Position numbers and translations under genes: made by a program. The notes under the pieces are model-generated. The model saw nothing but the letters and a program-made list of their open reading frames with translations, was not told the origin of the DNA and did not search any database. Shown here in pieces: positions 30,174-41,153 of a stretch of DNA of 64,000 bases (positions are counted from its first letter, which is position 1; the number at the start of each line of letters is the position of its first letter). This DNA is from an uncultured Prochlorococcus sp. (GTDB lineage: Bacteria > Cyanobacteriota > Cyanobacteriia > PCC-6307 > Cyanobiaceae), in assembly GCA_902564695.1 (NCBI GenBank), contig CACFCB010000002.1, positions 1 through 64,000 on the forward strand, in the 5' to 3' direction.

Positions 30174-31970
30174 TTGGAAATTTCTCTAGCACGTTACAAT
30201 TTTTTTATTAGCTTAGAGCTTCTTAAAACTCTAGTAGAGAAGGGAGTGAAATATTTTGTCCTTTGCCCAGGTAGTAGATCAGGCCCTCTAGCATTAGCAG
30301 CAGCAAGTCTCAAAAAAAGAAAAGAATTAACGCTAATAACATCAATTGACGAAAGGTCGGCTGCATTTCTTGCTTTGGGAATAAGTGCAGCTAGTGGACA
30401 AATAAGTTGTGTAATTACAACTTCTGGAAGTGCTGTTGCAAATCTTTTGCCAGCGGCTGTTGAAGCAGATAGATCATGCCATCCTCTTTTGTTTTTAACT
30501 GCAGATAGACCTTTGAGATTAAAAGAATGTGGGGCAAATCAAGCAGTCAATCAACAGGATTTTCTGAAGTCTGTTTGTAGACATTTTGATGAAACTCCAA
30601 AAGAGGGAATTCATTTAATTTCTAAAGAGAGACTTACATCTTTAGTAGAAAAATCATTCGAAATGGCTTCCAATATTCCAGGCCCAGTGCATATTAACCT
30701 TGCTTATGAAGAGCCTTTGTATCCTTGTGAAATTGACCAGAAAAAAGTTCTTGATGGATCGGACCTTGAAGGACTTTTTAAAGATGAAATTACATCAAGT
30801 AAAATTGAGCCTGTTAGAAATTCTCCAATCTTAAAACTACCAAAATTAGATCCATTTTCTTTAGGAATAATTATTGTTGGGCCATGGAGAGGGAAAGCAA
30901 AAGAACTTGATTCTTTTAGGTCTGCATTAAAGAAATGGCAAAAATTAACTGGATGGCCAATTCTTGCTGATCCACTTTCTGGAATTGAAAATGATCAAGA
31001 GGGTTTGATCAATTACTGGGATCTTTGTTTCTCGACAGGTTTATTTGAAGAAATAAATGAGATTCAAGTTTTACGTTTGGGCCCAATACCACCAAGTAGA
31101 AATTTACAAACTTGGCTGAAAAAACCTGGAAAAGTTCAATTACTTATTACGGAGGGTGATAGTCGAAATCTTGATCCAATAGGGACCTCAACTCAATTTA
31201 GTGAAGGATTTTCTTTTTGGATTAATAAATTGACTGAGGTTATTCCTACAAAGACAGCGATAGATAAAAACATTCATAGTCAAAGGTTGACCAGAGAGCT
31301 TAAAAAATATGATTTATTTATCCATGATTGGCTTGATAAAAAGTTATTTAGAAAAGGACTAATTACTGAACCTGCTCTGGCTAGGTTGCTCCCTCGTCTT
31401 TTGCCAAGATCTACTCCTGTGATGATTGCCTCTAGTAGTCCCATACGAGATTGGTTAAGTTATTCGGGAGATGGAGCTTTTGTAAGGAGGTGTTTTGGCT
31501 TTCGGGGGGCTTCAGGAATTGATGGGACACTATCAATTGGGATGGGACTATCAATAATTATGGGGAGAATGATTTTAGTCACTGGTGATTTAGCACTTCT
31601 TCATGATACAAACGGGTGGCTATTCTCTAGGGATAGAAATATAAGCCTAATAGTAATTATGATAGATAATGCAGGTGGAGGTATTTTTAATCAATTAAAT
31701 ATAGATAGCATTCAAGAAGGAGATTTTGAAGAGATTTTTCTTATGCCTCAAAGTGTTTGCCCCCTTACACTTGCAAAAGCTTACGGAGTCAAATATAAGC
31801 AAGTTGCATGCTTGTATGATTTAGAACAAGCAATTGAATGGAGTTTATCTTTATCTACAAATGTATTAATAAGAGTTTGTACTAACTCGGTTGAAGACCA
31901 TAAATTGAGAGTAAGTTTACGCGATGATCTGAAAAGAACTTTGTCTGAGAATTCTTCAAGTTTTGATTAA
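30174..31970 (+). CDS. menD: 2-succinyl-5-enolpyruvyl-6-hydroxy-3-cyclohexene-1-carboxylate synthase
   Basis: Thiamine-diphosphate enzyme of phylloquinone synthesis; it joins 2-oxoglutarate and isochorismate with loss of CO2 and pyruvate. The 598 residues have the N-terminal PYR domain (FVLCPGSRSGPLALAA; catalytic Glu region DERSAAFLALG). The C-terminal PP domain has GDLALLHDTNGW for the metal-diphosphate site. The likely start is TTG at 30174 (MEISLARYNF). Phylloquinone is the electron carrier of photosystem I. menB follows 13 bp later. Confidence 0.95.
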   Translation: MEISLARYNFFISLELLKTLVEKGVKYFVLCPGSRSGPLALAAASLKKRKELTLITSIDERSAAFLALGISAASGQISCVITTSGSAVANLLPAAVEADRSCHPLLFLTADRPLRLKECGANQAVNQQDFLKSVCRHFDETPKEGIHLISKERLTSLVEKSFEMASNIPGPVHINLAYEEPLYPCEIDQKKVLDGSDLEGLFKDEITSSKIEPVRNSPILKLPKLDPFSLGIIIVGPWRGKAKELDSFRSALKKWQKLTGWPILADPLSGIENDQEGLINYWDLCFSTGLFEEINEIQVLRLGPIPPSRNLQTWLKKPGKVQLLITEGDSRNLDPIGTSTQFSEGFSFWINKLTEVIPTKTAIDKNIHSQRLTRELKKYDLFIHDWLDKKLFRKGLITEPALARLLPRLLPRSTPVMIASSSPIRDWLSYSGDGAFVRRCFGFRGASGIDGTLSIGMGLSIIMGRMILVTGDLALLHDTNGWLFSRDRNISLIVIMIDNAGGGIFNQLNIDSIQEGDFEEIFLMPQSVCPLTLAKAYGVKYKQVACLYDLEQAIEWSLSLSTNVLIRVCTNSVEDHKLRVSLRDDLKRTLSENSSSFD

Positions 31971-31983
31971 TTCAATTTAAAAA

Positions 31984-32877
31984 ATGGCTTTAAAACCTAT
32001 TAATCCTAAAAATATATCTAGAAGAGTTCTCCCAGGAGAAATTATTACCTCATGGGTTCCTTCTGGAGAATACAAAGATATTCTTCTTGATATTAGTCCC
32101 GAGGGAATAGCTCGAGTCGCGATAAATCGACCTGAGAAAAGAAATGCTTTTCGACCTCAAACAATTTCAGAACTTTGTGATGCGTTTATCAGAATAAGAG
32201 AAGATCCAAATATTGGAGTGGTTTTATTTACTGGGGTTGGACCTTCCAAAGATGGAAAGTTCGCTTTTTGCGCTGGAGGAGATCAAACGGTACGTGGAAG
32301 TGGAGGATATCTTGGTAATGACGGGATTCCACGTTTAAATGTTCTTGATTTGCAGCGTATTATTAGGAGCCTTCCAAAAGTAGTTATTGCTCTGGTTTCA
32401 GGTTTCGCAATTGGTGGAGGACAAGTTTTGCATTTGGTTTCTGATTTGAGTTTGGCTGCGGATAATGCAGTATTTGGTCAAACAGGACCAAAAGTAGGAA
32501 GCTTTGATGCAGGGTTTGGTTCAAGTTATTTAGCAAGAGTTGTAGGCCAAAAAAAGGCCAGAGAGATTTGGTTCCTTTGCAGAAAATATGGAGCAAAGGA
32601 AGCTTTAGAAATGGGTTTGATAAATGCTATTTCACCAATTAATTTGCTCGAGTCGGAGGGGGTTAAATGGGCAAGAGAAATACTTCAAAACAGTCCAACC
32701 GCCATAAAATGTTTAAAATTTTCTTTTAATGCTGATACTGATGGATTAGCAGGTATTCAAGAGCTGGCTGGCCAGGCAACACATCTTTTTTATACGACTG
32801 ATGAGTCAAAGGAGGGAAGAAATGCTTTTATGGAGAAAAGGGATCCTGATTTTTCTAAATCAAAATGGCTTCCATGA
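31984..32877 (+). CDS. menB: 1,4-dihydroxy-2-naphthoyl-CoA synthase
   Basis: Crotonase-fold enzyme that closes the naphthoate ring in phylloquinone synthesis. The 297-residue product has [10 protein letters not shown], the oxyanion region [11 protein letters not shown], and the conserved [30 protein letters not shown] region. It lies 13 bp after menD in an operon. ATG start. Confidence 0.97.
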   Translation: MALKPINPKNISRRVLPGEIITSWVPSGEYKDILLDISPEGIARVAINRPEKRNAFRPQTISELCDAFIRIREDPNIGVVLFTGVGPSKDGKFAFCAGGDQTVRGSGGYLGNDGIPRLNVLDLQRIIRSLPKVVIALVSGFAIGGGQVLHLVSDLSLAADNAVFGQTGPKVGSFDAGFGSSYLARVVGQKKAREIWFLCRKYGAKEALEMGLINAISPINLLESEGVKWAREILQNSPTAIKCLKFSFNADTDGLAGIQELAGQATHLFYTTDESKEGRNAFMEKRDPDFSKSKWLP

Positions 32878-32925
32878 TTTTATTTGGTTTATCCAAAAGT
32901 TAAACCTTTCATTTTTATGAATTAA

Positions 32926-34383
32926 ATGAGAATACTTTTTGCTGCTGCTGAATGTGCTCCAATGATAAAAGTTGGAGGGATGGGTGATGTTGTAGGTTCA
33001 TTGCCTCCAGCACTTAAAAAGCTTGGACATGACGTTCGATTAATAATTCCAGGATATGGAAAACTTTGGACCTTGATGGACATTGAGCCTGAGCCCGTTT
33101 TTCGTGCCAACACAATGGGAGTTGATTTTTCGGTTTATCAAACAAAGCATCCCTCTAATGGGTTGCCAATGTATTTAGTTGGACATCCTTGTTTTGATCC
33201 TGAGCGTATTTACGGGGGAGATGATGAAGATTGGAGATTTACTTTTTTTGCCAGTGCAGTATCTGAATTTGCATGGAACTCATGGAAGCCACAAGTACTA
33301 CATTGCCATGATTGGCATACTGGAATGATTCCAGTTTGGATGCATCAAGACCCTGAAATTAGTACAGTATTTACTATTCATAATCTCAAGTACCAAGGTC
33401 CATGGAGATGGAAGCTTGATCAAATAACTTGGTGTCCTTGGTATATGCATGGTGATCACACCATGGCATCAGCGATGTTGTATGCCGATAGAGTGAATGC
33501 CGTATCTCCAACCTATTCAAGGGAAATACGAACATCTGAATATGGAGAAAAATTAGAGGGACTCTTGAATTATATTTCAGGTAAATTACGTGGAATACTC
33601 AATGGAGTTGATCTAAACGAATGGAATCCAGCAACCGATAATTCATTACCGTCCAAATTTAGTGTTGATAGTATTTCTGGTAGAACAATTAATAAAAGAG
33701 TTCTTCAAGAGAGAATGGGACTTGAAGTGAACCCTGATAAATATTTAATGGGTATGGTTGGTAGACTAGTTGATCAAAAAGGTATTGATCTTTTATTACA
33801 AGTAGCCAATAGGCTTCTTTCTTATACAGACTCTCAAATTGTTGTTCTTGGTACAGGAGATCGCTACTTAGAGTCATCTCTATGGCAACTTGCAATTGAA
33901 TATCCTGGTCGTTTCTCAGTCTTTCTTACTTATGATGACGCATTATCTCGGCTCATTTATGGAGGTGCTGACGCTTTCCTAATGCCAAGTCGTTTTGAAC
34001 CATGTGGTATCAGCCAACTATTGGCTATGCGTTATGGAGCTATCCCTATAGTTAGAAAAGTAGGTGGTCTAGTTGATACAGTAGAACCTTATAATCCTAT
34101 GAATGGAACTGGTTCTGGATTTTGTTTTGATCGGTATGAACCAATCGACTTTTACACAGCATTAGTTCGTTCATGGGAGGCATACAGGCATCAAAAGAGT
34201 TGGAAGGAATTACAAGTAAGAGCGATGTCAAATCAATATAGTTGGGATAGATCAGCTAAAGAGTATGAGTTAATGTATAAAGATGTTTGTGGAATTAAGG
34301 AGCCTTCACCAGATGCAGCAGAGGTTGAAAAGTTTTCATATGGTCAGGAAGCAGATCCTTCAAGGAAAGTGAAGAAAAATTAA
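32926..34383 (+). CDS. glgA: Glycogen synthase (ADP-glucose type)
   Basis: GT5 transferase that extends alpha-1,4-glucan from ADP-glucose. The 485-residue protein starts with the ADP-glucose motif [10 protein letters not shown] (Lys15) and has the C-terminal [18 protein letters not shown] motif with the catalytic Glu. It pairs functionally with glgB at 2770. ATG start at 32926, 48 bp after menB. A 14 bp palindrome lies between its stop and murF. Confidence 0.96.
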   Translation: MRILFAAAECAPMIKVGGMGDVVGSLPPALKKLGHDVRLIIPGYGKLWTLMDIEPEPVFRANTMGVDFSVYQTKHPSNGLPMYLVGHPCFDPERIYGGDDEDWRFTFFASAVSEFAWNSWKPQVLHCHDWHTGMIPVWMHQDPEISTVFTIHNLKYQGPWRWKLDQITWCPWYMHGDHTMASAMLYADRVNAVSPTYSREIRTSEYGEKLEGLLNYISGKLRGILNGVDLNEWNPATDNSLPSKFSVDSISGRTINKRVLQERMGLEVNPDKYLMGMVGRLVDQKGIDLLLQVANRLLSYTDSQIVVLGTGDRYLESSLWQLAIEYPGRFSVFLTYDDALSRLIYGGADAFLMPSRFEPCGISQLLAMRYGAIPIVRKVGGLVDTVEPYNPMNGTGSGFCFDRYEPIDFYTALVRSWEAYRHQKSWKELQVRAMSNQYSWDRSAKEYELMYKDVCGIKEPSPDAAEVEKFSYGQEADPSRKVKKN

Positions 34384-34392
34384 ATTTAGGAT

Positions 34393-34406
34393 TTTGAAAT
34401 TTCAAA
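34393..34406. promoter_or_regulatory. 14 bp perfect palindrome between glgA and murF
   Basis: TTTGAAATTTCAAA is a perfect 14 bp palindrome, 10 bp after the glgA stop and 27 bp before the murF ATG. No T run follows, so it is not a standard terminator. It could be an operator, but AT-rich composition makes chance likely. Confidence 0.2.
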
Positions 34407-34433
34407 CAAATTTGCTCCTAATCAAATAGTTGT

Positions 34434-35837
34434 ATGGATATTATTTTTAAGGATTTAATAAAACTTTGGGGGGAACCAGTTAATCAAGATAAAATTGATT
34501 TTAATTTACCAATTGGTCTAGTTTCTACTGATACAAGGACTATTGAAAAGGGAAGTTTTTTTGTTCCTTTAGTAGGCAATAAGTATGATGGTCATAATTT
34601 CTTAGATATGGCTTGTGATATTGGTATACAAGCCGCAATAGTTTCTAGAAATTTTAATGGATTAGTCCCAACTGGCTTACCTCATTGGGTGGTTTCAGAT
34701 ACTCTTTATGCCTATCAACAAATTGCATTACTTCATAGGAGAAATTTAAATCTTCCTGTTATTGCTATTACTGGATCTGTTGGGAAAACAACCACTCGAG
34801 AATTAATTAGGGGAATACTTTCATCTCTCGGTGAAATTGTTTCCAGTAGAGAAAATGAAAATAATGATATCGGAGTTCCAAAAACTCTGCTAAGAGGAAC
34901 AGTAAAAGACTCTGCATATGTTATTGAAATGGGTATGCGCGGTTTTGGTCAAATAAAACGTCTTTCTAAAGCTTCTGAACCTGACATAGCTGTAATTACC
35001 AATATTGGTCAAGCTCATATTGGAATTCTTGGTAGTAGAGAAAATATCGCAAAAGCTAAGTCAGAAATTGTCTCTAATTTGAAATCGGATGGCGTTGTGA
35101 TTATTCCGTTTGGAGATTATATTCTAGAAAAAGCTTTAAGAGAAAAGTGGTCGGGACGTATTATTCGAGTAGCTATTGAGGATTATTCATTAGATTGGTT
35201 CGGGTATGATGATTCTTATGTTTCTGTTAAAGATGTAAAACCAGATTACATTTCTAAGATTGATATACAAAATAATCTTATATTTTTTGAGGGGATAAAA
35301 TTGAAATTGCCCTTAGAAGGTAGACATAATGCTATGAATTTTTTGATGGCATTAGCCGTTGCAACTGAATTAGGCATTTCAATAAAAAATTTAAATAAAT
35401 TAAAGATAAATATGCCTAAAGGTAGGAATAGATTGGTCTATTGTGGTCAATTTTTAGTTTTAGATGAGACGTATAATGCGTCTCCTGAGTCTGTTATGGC
35501 ATCTTTAGAATTATTAGTAAGTAAGCCTGGTCGACATTTTGCAGTTTTAGGTACGATGTTAGAGTTAGGTCAAGATAGTATTTTACTTCATCAGAAGGTT
35601 TTTCAAAGAGCTGTTGAATTAGGGCTGAGGGGAATCGTTTTTGTTTCTTGTGGGGAGGAATCTAATAAAATAAAAAATATTATCAAAGAATTACCAAATC
35701 ACGATGTCGTTAACACTCCAAAAGATGCTGCAAAGTCATTATTATCTTGGCTTTTACCAGGGGATAGTATTTTGATTAAAGGTAGTCGCAGACTAGAATT
35801 GGAAAAGGTTTTACCTTTATTACAGGAAACATTTTGA
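34434..35837 (+). CDS. murF: UDP-N-acetylmuramoyl-tripeptide-D-alanyl-D-alanine ligase
   Basis: Final cytosolic ligase of the peptidoglycan precursor. The 467 residues show the Mur-ligase order: N-terminal UDP-binding domain (STDTRTIEKGSFFVPLVG), ATP-binding P-loop GSVGKTTTREL near residue 115, the central ENENNDIGVP motif, and a C-terminal domain with DETYNASPES. ATG start at 34434. Its stop is 5 bp from the convergent glmU stop. Confidence 0.95.
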   Translation: MDIIFKDLIKLWGEPVNQDKIDFNLPIGLVSTDTRTIEKGSFFVPLVGNKYDGHNFLDMACDIGIQAAIVSRNFNGLVPTGLPHWVVSDTLYAYQQIALLHRRNLNLPVIAITGSVGKTTTRELIRGILSSLGEIVSSRENENNDIGVPKTLLRGTVKDSAYVIEMGMRGFGQIKRLSKASEPDIAVITNIGQAHIGILGSRENIAKAKSEIVSNLKSDGVVIIPFGDYILEKALREKWSGRIIRVAIEDYSLDWFGYDDSYVSVKDVKPDYISKIDIQNNLIFFEGIKLKLPLEGRHNAMNFLMALAVATELGISIKNLNKLKINMPKGRNRLVYCGQFLVLDETYNASPESVMASLELLVSKPGRHFAVLGTMLELGQDSILLHQKVFQRAVELGLRGIVFVSCGEESNKIKNIIKELPNHDVVNTPKDAAKSLLSWLLPGDSILIKGSRRLELEKVLPLLQETF

Positions 35838-35842
35838 CGGCA

Positions 35843-37186
35843 TTATTTTTTACTCTTATTTCTAATAATTGTTTTTGATCTCTCAACAACTAAACTTTCA
35901 TCTTGAATATCTTTACTTATAGTTGAACCTGCACCAATGGTTACATTTGATCCGATCTTTATTGGCGCAACCAAGACTGAATTTGCACCAGTTTTCGAAT
36001 GATCACCAATTAACGTTCGATGTTTATTTTTACCATCAAAATTAGCTGTAATTGTACCTGCTCCAATATTAATATTGTTTCCTAGGGTTGAATCACCTAC
36101 GTAACTTAAATGGTTGATTTTTGTGCCTTCACCAATGAAACTTTTTTTTATTTCAACAAAGTTACCTATTTTAGAGTTTTCGCTTATATTTGTTTCTGGC
36201 CTTATGTGGGCGAATGGTCCAATGGACGTATTCTCTCCAATTCTTGCTTCATTTATGAACGAATGAATAGCTAAAACATTATCTGCAAGATTTGAATTTG
36301 TGATTACACTGCTAGGACCTAAATGACAATGATTGCCAATATTGCATTTACCCCGAAAATGAGTTTGTGGCTCAATGATTACGTCTGTACCAAAGCTTGA
36401 ATCCTCGCTTAGGGTGCAGCTTATTGGGTCGACAAATGAAACACCCCTTGCCATCCAAAAGGATTTAAGCTTTTTCTGAATATAGTATTCGCATTCAGAG
36501 AGTTGATATCGATCATTAATCCCCGTGACCTCAAAGGGATCGTCTACCTCGAAATGTAAAGCCTTTTTGAGTAGGCTTATAGTGTCAGTCAAGTAAATTT
36601 CTTTTTGACTATTCTGGGAGGATAATGAATTCAGAATGTCTAGCAATTGTAGCCAATTAAAACAATATATCCCTGCATTTATTAATTTATTTTTTCGTTG
36701 TTCATTATTGCAATCTCTTTCTTCAATGATTTCCTGAACTAATCCTGATTGATTTGTGAAAACTCGTCCATATCCAGTAGGTGAATCTAAACTTGCAGAT
36801 AAAAAAGTTACACTTGCATCAGATTCTTTGTGAAATTTTAAAAGGGAACTGAGTGTTCTTTCTTTCAGGAGCGGTACATCACCATTTAATACTAAAAGTT
36901 CTCCTTTAAACCCTTTTAACTTTGGGATTAATTGCTGAATAGCGTGTCCGGTACCATTTTGAGGTTGTTGAAGAACAAAATCTAAGTCTTGATAATTCTT
37001 TAAAGCCCCTTTTACTCTTTTTGCTTGATGTCCTACAACTATTAATCTACGAGTTGAGTTGAGGCCTTGGGTACTAGATAGGACTCTTTCGATAAGTGAT
37101 TTTCCTGCTAAATGATGAAGAACTTTAGGAAGGTCGCTTTTCATTCGAGTACCTTTCCCAGCCGCTAAAATTGCGATGGCAAGCAT
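35843..37186 (-). CDS. glmU: Bifunctional GlmU: GlcNAc-1-P uridyltransferase / glucosamine-1-P acetyltransferase
   Basis: Makes UDP-GlcNAc for peptidoglycan and lipid A. The 447-residue protein has an N-terminal nucleotidyltransferase with [18 protein letters not shown] and NGDVPLL. A left-handed beta-helix of hexapeptide repeats runs from about residue 250 to the end ([46 protein letters not shown]). ATG start at 37186. It sits at the 3' end of the aroA-containing minus-strand run. Confidence 0.96.
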   Translation of the reverse strand: MLAIAILAAGKGTRMKSDLPKVLHHLAGKSLIERVLSSTQGLNSTRRLIVVGHQAKRVKGALKNYQDLDFVLQQPQNGTGHAIQQLIPKLKGFKGELLVLNGDVPLLKERTLSSLLKFHKESDASVTFLSASLDSPTGYGRVFTNQSGLVQEIIEERDCNNEQRKNKLINAGIYCFNWLQLLDILNSLSSQNSQKEIYLTDTISLLKKALHFEVDDPFEVTGINDRYQLSECEYYIQKKLKSFWMARGVSFVDPISCTLSEDSSFGTDVIIEPQTHFRGKCNIGNHCHLGPSSVITNSNLADNVLAIHSFINEARIGENTSIGPFAHIRPETNISENSKIGNFVEIKKSFIGEGTKINHLSYVGDSTLGNNINIGAGTITANFDGKNKHRTLIGDHSKTGANSVLVAPIKIGSNVTIGAGSTISKDIQDESLVVERSKTIIRNKSKK

Positions 37187-37217
37187 AAGATTACTTTTTT
37201 GAAGAAATCTAATTGCT

Positions 37218-38120
37218 TTATGGCTGTTGCGCAGTATTCCATTTCTTTCTCCAAGATGAAGTTTTTATTAATTGACTTTTAGATTGCTCTATCTCTCTAG
37301 CTAAAATAATCTCTTTAGAATCCCCTCTGCCAGTTGGATCTCTATAGGGAATTGATGAACGTGTAGCAAGGTGTTCTAATTCCTTGGTGCTTAAATTAGT
37401 AAGCTGACAATTTGTTGAAATTAATTGTTTTTTTAATTTCGTTTTTAAAGCAACTGTTCCTAAACTCCATTGGTTTTGGTAATCCTGTGAGGGGGAGATT
37501 GAATAGATATTTAAACCATTTCTTTTTAAACTAGCTCTAACTGAAGCAGCACTTGAATAAGTAATCAAACGCCCATCTAAAGATAGCCTTTCACATAACA
37601 AAGAAATAAATTGTTCACTCCATAGTTCTGGACATTTTTGTGGAGAGAAAGGATCAAGAAGTATTAGATCAAATTTTAGTGAATCCTGTATTTCGTATAT
37701 TTTTTGTCTTGCATCTCCCCAGTGGATAGTTCCTTTATTAAACCCTTCGGTCCATCGTTCTGATTTTTTTATGCAATTAAAAAAATTCAATATTTTTGGA
37801 GACCATAACTTTTGAAATTGTTTTTCATTAAGTCCAATATTTAGAGGCCTTTGATCAATTTCAAGACCATGCCATTCGATTCTCTGATTGCCTTGAAGTA
37901 ACTTTTCTAGAATGCATCCAGTGTTATAACCCAAGCCCATGCAAACATCTAAAATAAATATTTTTTCTGTTTTTGGAATTTTATCCAATTGAGCAGGTAA
38001 GAGATATTTGTTAATTGATTCTTTTAGCGCTCCGCCTTTATCGTGAAATCCCTCATCATAGATCGAGCTATAAAGACTTAAACTCCCGTCTTTTGTTATG
38101 TGTTTTTTTAAATCATTCAA
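37218..38120 (-). CDS. MnmC2-type tRNA methyltransferase (stand-alone domain)
   Basis: A 300-residue SAM-dependent methyltransferase of the DUF752/MnmC N-terminal type. It has the SAM motif [13 protein letters not shown], the substrate region [17 protein letters not shown] and the [19 protein letters not shown] stretch. In E. coli this domain makes the final methylation of mnm5s2U34 and is fused to an FAD oxidase. Here the oxidase half is absent, as in some bacteria and plants with a separate methyltransferase. Start is TTG at 38120. The tRNA target is inference. Confidence 0.8.
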   Translation of the reverse strand: MNDLKKHITKDGSLSLYSSIYDEGFHDKGGALKESINKYLLPAQLDKIPKTEKIFILDVCMGLGYNTGCILEKLLQGNQRIEWHGLEIDQRPLNIGLNEKQFQKLWSPKILNFFNCIKKSERWTEGFNKGTIHWGDARQKIYEIQDSLKFDLILLDPFSPQKCPELWSEQFISLLCERLSLDGRLITYSSAASVRASLKRNGLNIYSISPSQDYQNQWSLGTVALKTKLKKQLISTNCQLTNLSTKELEHLATRSSIPYRDPTGRGDSKEIILAREIEQSKSQLIKTSSWRKKWNTAQQP

Positions 38121-38133
38121 CGTTTAAAATCAT

Positions 38134-39468
38134 CTAATATGTTTTTTGAAGTCTTTTTAGATCATCCCAAAAATCTGGATATGAGATCGCTGCCGCTTCA
38201 CTACGTCTCAATGTTGAGTTAGAATTAGCCATTATTGAGGCTATGGCTAGGCTCATAGCAACCCGGTGATCATCCTCACTATCAAGATCGCATCCTTTTA
38301 AATCATTACCACCATATATAGTTAGACCATCTTGATGTTCATCTACTTTCGCGCCCATTCTTTTTAGTTGTCTTGCCATTACTTCTAATCGATCTGTTTC
38401 TTTGACTCTTAATTCACTCGCTCCTTTGATTTTACTTATCCCGTTACAAAAACATGCAGCTACTGATAATATTGGGACCTCGTCTACCAGTCGTGGCATT
38501 ATCTCTCCATCAATGTTAAATGGTTTTAAGTTTTTTTTATAAATAACTTCAATATCTCCAACAGGTTCACCAGTTACCTCTCTTTTATTGGTTAATTTGA
38601 TATTTGCTTCCATCTCTTCTAATACTTTAAGTATTCCAGTTCTAGTTGGATTTAGACCAACATTTTCTATTATTAGTTCTGACCCAGGAATGATACTGCC
38701 CGCAACAAGCCAGAATGCTGCAGAACTAATGTCACCAGGAACAATAATTGATTGACCTTTTAAATCTTTCCCAGGCATAACAGTTATATGTCTACCCATT
38801 TCACCCCCAACTTCTAAATTAGCGCCAAAAGCCTTCAACATTCTCTCACTATGATCCCTTGATCTAGCTGGTTCAATAACAGTGGTCGAACCTTCTGCAT
38901 TTAGAGCAGCAAGTAGGATTGCAGACTTTATTTGAGCACTTGCTACAGGAGTTCCAATTACAGCACCTCTTAATTTCTTACCAGTAATAGATAGAGGAGC
39001 AAAGTCTCCTCCACATCTGCCAGAAACTTTGGCTCCCATCATTTTTAATGGCTGTCCTACTCTTTTCATTGGCCTATTACGAAGTGAATTATCTCCTGTA
39101 AGTATGAAATGATGATCTTCTTGACCAGCTAATAATCCCATTATTAATCTCATTGTTGTCCCTGAGTTGCCACAATTCAAAATATCTTGAGGTTCTTGGA
39201 GGCCTGTTAAACCAACGCCATCAACTTCAATAATGTCTCCTTTTTTAATTGGACTAATCTTTACGCCCATTGATCTCAAACACTCAGCAGTACTTAATGG
39301 ATCTTCCGCAGGTAAAAGTCCATCAATTATTGTTTTGCCTTTTGCTATGGCACCAAAAAGCAGTGCACGATGTGAAATTGATTTATCTCCAGGTACTTTA
39401 ACTCTTCCACAAAGTTCTCCTCCCATTTGAAGCTTTCGTAAAGACTGATCTTTTGTGGGAACTTTCAA
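38134..39468 (-). CDS. aroA: 3-phosphoshikimate 1-carboxyvinyltransferase (EPSP synthase)
   Basis: Shikimate-pathway enzyme that joins PEP to shikimate 3-phosphate. The 444-residue product has [14 protein letters not shown] at the N-terminus, [19 protein letters not shown], and the C-terminal [19 protein letters not shown] and [13 protein letters not shown]. Start is TTG at 39468. It lies 13 bp upstream of the methyltransferase gene on the same strand. Confidence 0.96.
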   Translation of the reverse strand: MKVPTKDQSLRKLQMGGELCGRVKVPGDKSISHRALLFGAIAKGKTIIDGLLPAEDPLSTAECLRSMGVKISPIKKGDIIEVDGVGLTGLQEPQDILNCGNSGTTMRLIMGLLAGQEDHHFILTGDNSLRNRPMKRVGQPLKMMGAKVSGRCGGDFAPLSITGKKLRGAVIGTPVASAQIKSAILLAALNAEGSTTVIEPARSRDHSERMLKAFGANLEVGGEMGRHITVMPGKDLKGQSIIVPGDISSAAFWLVAGSIIPGSELIIENVGLNPTRTGILKVLEEMEANIKLTNKREVTGEPVGDIEVIYKKNLKPFNIDGEIMPRLVDEVPILSVAACFCNGISKIKGASELRVKETDRLEVMARQLKRMGAKVDEHQDGLTIYGGNDLKGCDLDSEDDHRVAMSLAIASIMANSNSTLRRSEAAAISYPDFWDDLKRLQKTY

Positions 39469-39523
39469 TTAAAAAAATAATGAATTTTTTTTATTTTATT
39501 TATCGACAAGCTTTATTCCTAGT

Positions 39524-41089
39524 TTATGAATTGTTTATTTGTTTTTGACGCATTAATTCATCAATCACATAACCAAAAAGTTCTGGACTTGGTTTGTTGT
39601 TCTCTATTTCAGATAAGCCTAGTTCAGTCCACCTTTTATCAACTTTATCTTCAAGTTCTTTTGGTCTTGTTAATGGCTTGCCCCAATCATGCTTTTTCTC
39701 TGGACCAATCTTAGTTGTTGCATCAATAGCTAATCGACCTCCTAAGCCTATATTTTCGCTAGCGAAATCGAGGGTATCAAAAGGAGTATTCTCGAGGATA
39801 AATAAATCTCTTTGAGGATCAACTTGACTAGATAAGACCCAAACCACTTGTCTTGGATCTCTTACGTTAATGATTGAGTCGACAACAACGACGAATTTTG
39901 TATAGGTGAATTGAGGTAAAGCACTCCAGAAAGCCATTGCAGCTCTTTTTGCTTGGCCTGGATATGCTTTGTCTATAGATATAACTGCCAACTTGTAACT
40001 CAAGGCTTCCATTGGAAGAAAAAAATCAACAATTTCCGGGATTTGTTGTTTAAGTATTGGTGTGTAAATTCGATTTAATGCTATTGCCAGCATGGCCTCT
40101 TCTTTTGGAGGCCGACCACTGAAAGTCGTTAAAAATATTGGTTTTTTCCTTTGAGTCATGCAGTGGAACCTTATTAGAGGGGAAGACTCAGCACCTCCAT
40201 AGAACCCCATATGGTCTCCAAAAGGGCCATCCATCATTTCTTCCCCAGGAGATATAGATCCTTCCAAAACAATTTCACTGTGACTTGGCACTTGAAGATC
40301 TATTGTTTTGCATTTTGTTAATCGAACGCCCTCTCCTGCATATAGACCTGCAAAAAGCCATTCACTGAGCTGAACTGGTATTGGAGTCGCTGCAGCCATA
40401 ACAAGAAGAGGGTGAACTCCAATGGCTACAGCAACTTCTAGCTTTTTATTCAAAGCAGCTGCCTTACGAAGATGCCTGGCTCCTCCTCTAACGCTTAACC
40501 AATGAACTGTCATGGTCTTGGCAGATTGTCTTTGAAGTCTGTAAACACCAACATTTGGAACGCCTGTTTCAGGGTCTTTAGTTATTACCAGTCCCAATGT
40601 GATAGCACCACCTGCATCTTCTGGCCATGGCCTTAGTAGTGGTAAATGATTTAGATCTAAATCTTTTTTGTTGATAACTTTTTGATGGCATGGTGGTAAA
40701 AGGTCAATATCAGGGCGGGCTTTCAGTAGATCCCATGCAACTGAGGCAAAAGCTTTGGTTTCTTTAAATCCTTTCGGAGGTCTTGGTTGCTGAAGAAGAG
40801 CTAATTTTTTTCCTAAATTTTCTAGTTCTTCTTGCTTCTCCAATCCCATGCTCCAAACAACGCGTTCCATTGTCCCAAGCAGATTGACAGCAACAGGTAT
40901 TGATGAATCTTTTACATTTTCAAAAAGTAGAGCAGGGCCTCCCATTCCTAAAACTCGATCACTTATTGCTGCAATTTCCAAATCAGTATCAACTTGACTG
41001 GTAATTCTTTTTAATTGACCTTTTTTTTCTAAAAGAGAGAGAAAATCTCTAATGTCACGTGTAAGAGGTTCTTGACGAAATAATTTCAT
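39524..41089 (-). CDS. UbiD-family decarboxylase
   Basis: A large prenylated-FMN-dependent decarboxylase family member, 521 residues from ATG 41089. A GTG at 41101 would add four residues (MQTF), but the ATG (MKLFRQ) is the better start. Family features are the N-terminal LTRDIRDFLSLLEKKGQLKRI, the central GVYRLQRQSAKTMTVHW with HLRKA, and the EGxxxxGEEMMDGPFGDHMGFY-type Glu/Asp region near residue 285. The substrate may be 4-hydroxybenzoate-like in quinone synthesis, but cyanobacterial UbiD roles are not settled. Confidence 0.88.
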   Translation of the reverse strand: MKLFRQEPLTRDIRDFLSLLEKKGQLKRITSQVDTDLEIAAISDRVLGMGGPALLFENVKDSSIPVAVNLLGTMERVVWSMGLEKQEELENLGKKLALLQQPRPPKGFKETKAFASVAWDLLKARPDIDLLPPCHQKVINKKDLDLNHLPLLRPWPEDAGGAITLGLVITKDPETGVPNVGVYRLQRQSAKTMTVHWLSVRGGARHLRKAAALNKKLEVAVAIGVHPLLVMAAATPIPVQLSEWLFAGLYAGEGVRLTKCKTIDLQVPSHSEIVLEGSISPGEEMMDGPFGDHMGFYGGAESSPLIRFHCMTQRKKPIFLTTFSGRPPKEEAMLAIALNRIYTPILKQQIPEIVDFFLPMEALSYKLAVISIDKAYPGQAKRAAMAFWSALPQFTYTKFVVVVDSIINVRDPRQVVWVLSSQVDPQRDLFILENTPFDTLDFASENIGLGGRLAIDATTKIGPEKKHDWGKPLTRPKELEDKVDKRWTELGLSEIENNKPSPELFGYVIDELMRQKQINNS

Positions 41090-41153
41090 GAAGGTCTGCA
41101 CGATTAACCTATTTACTTAGTTACTGTGACGCAAGCTATCAGCATTTGTGGAA

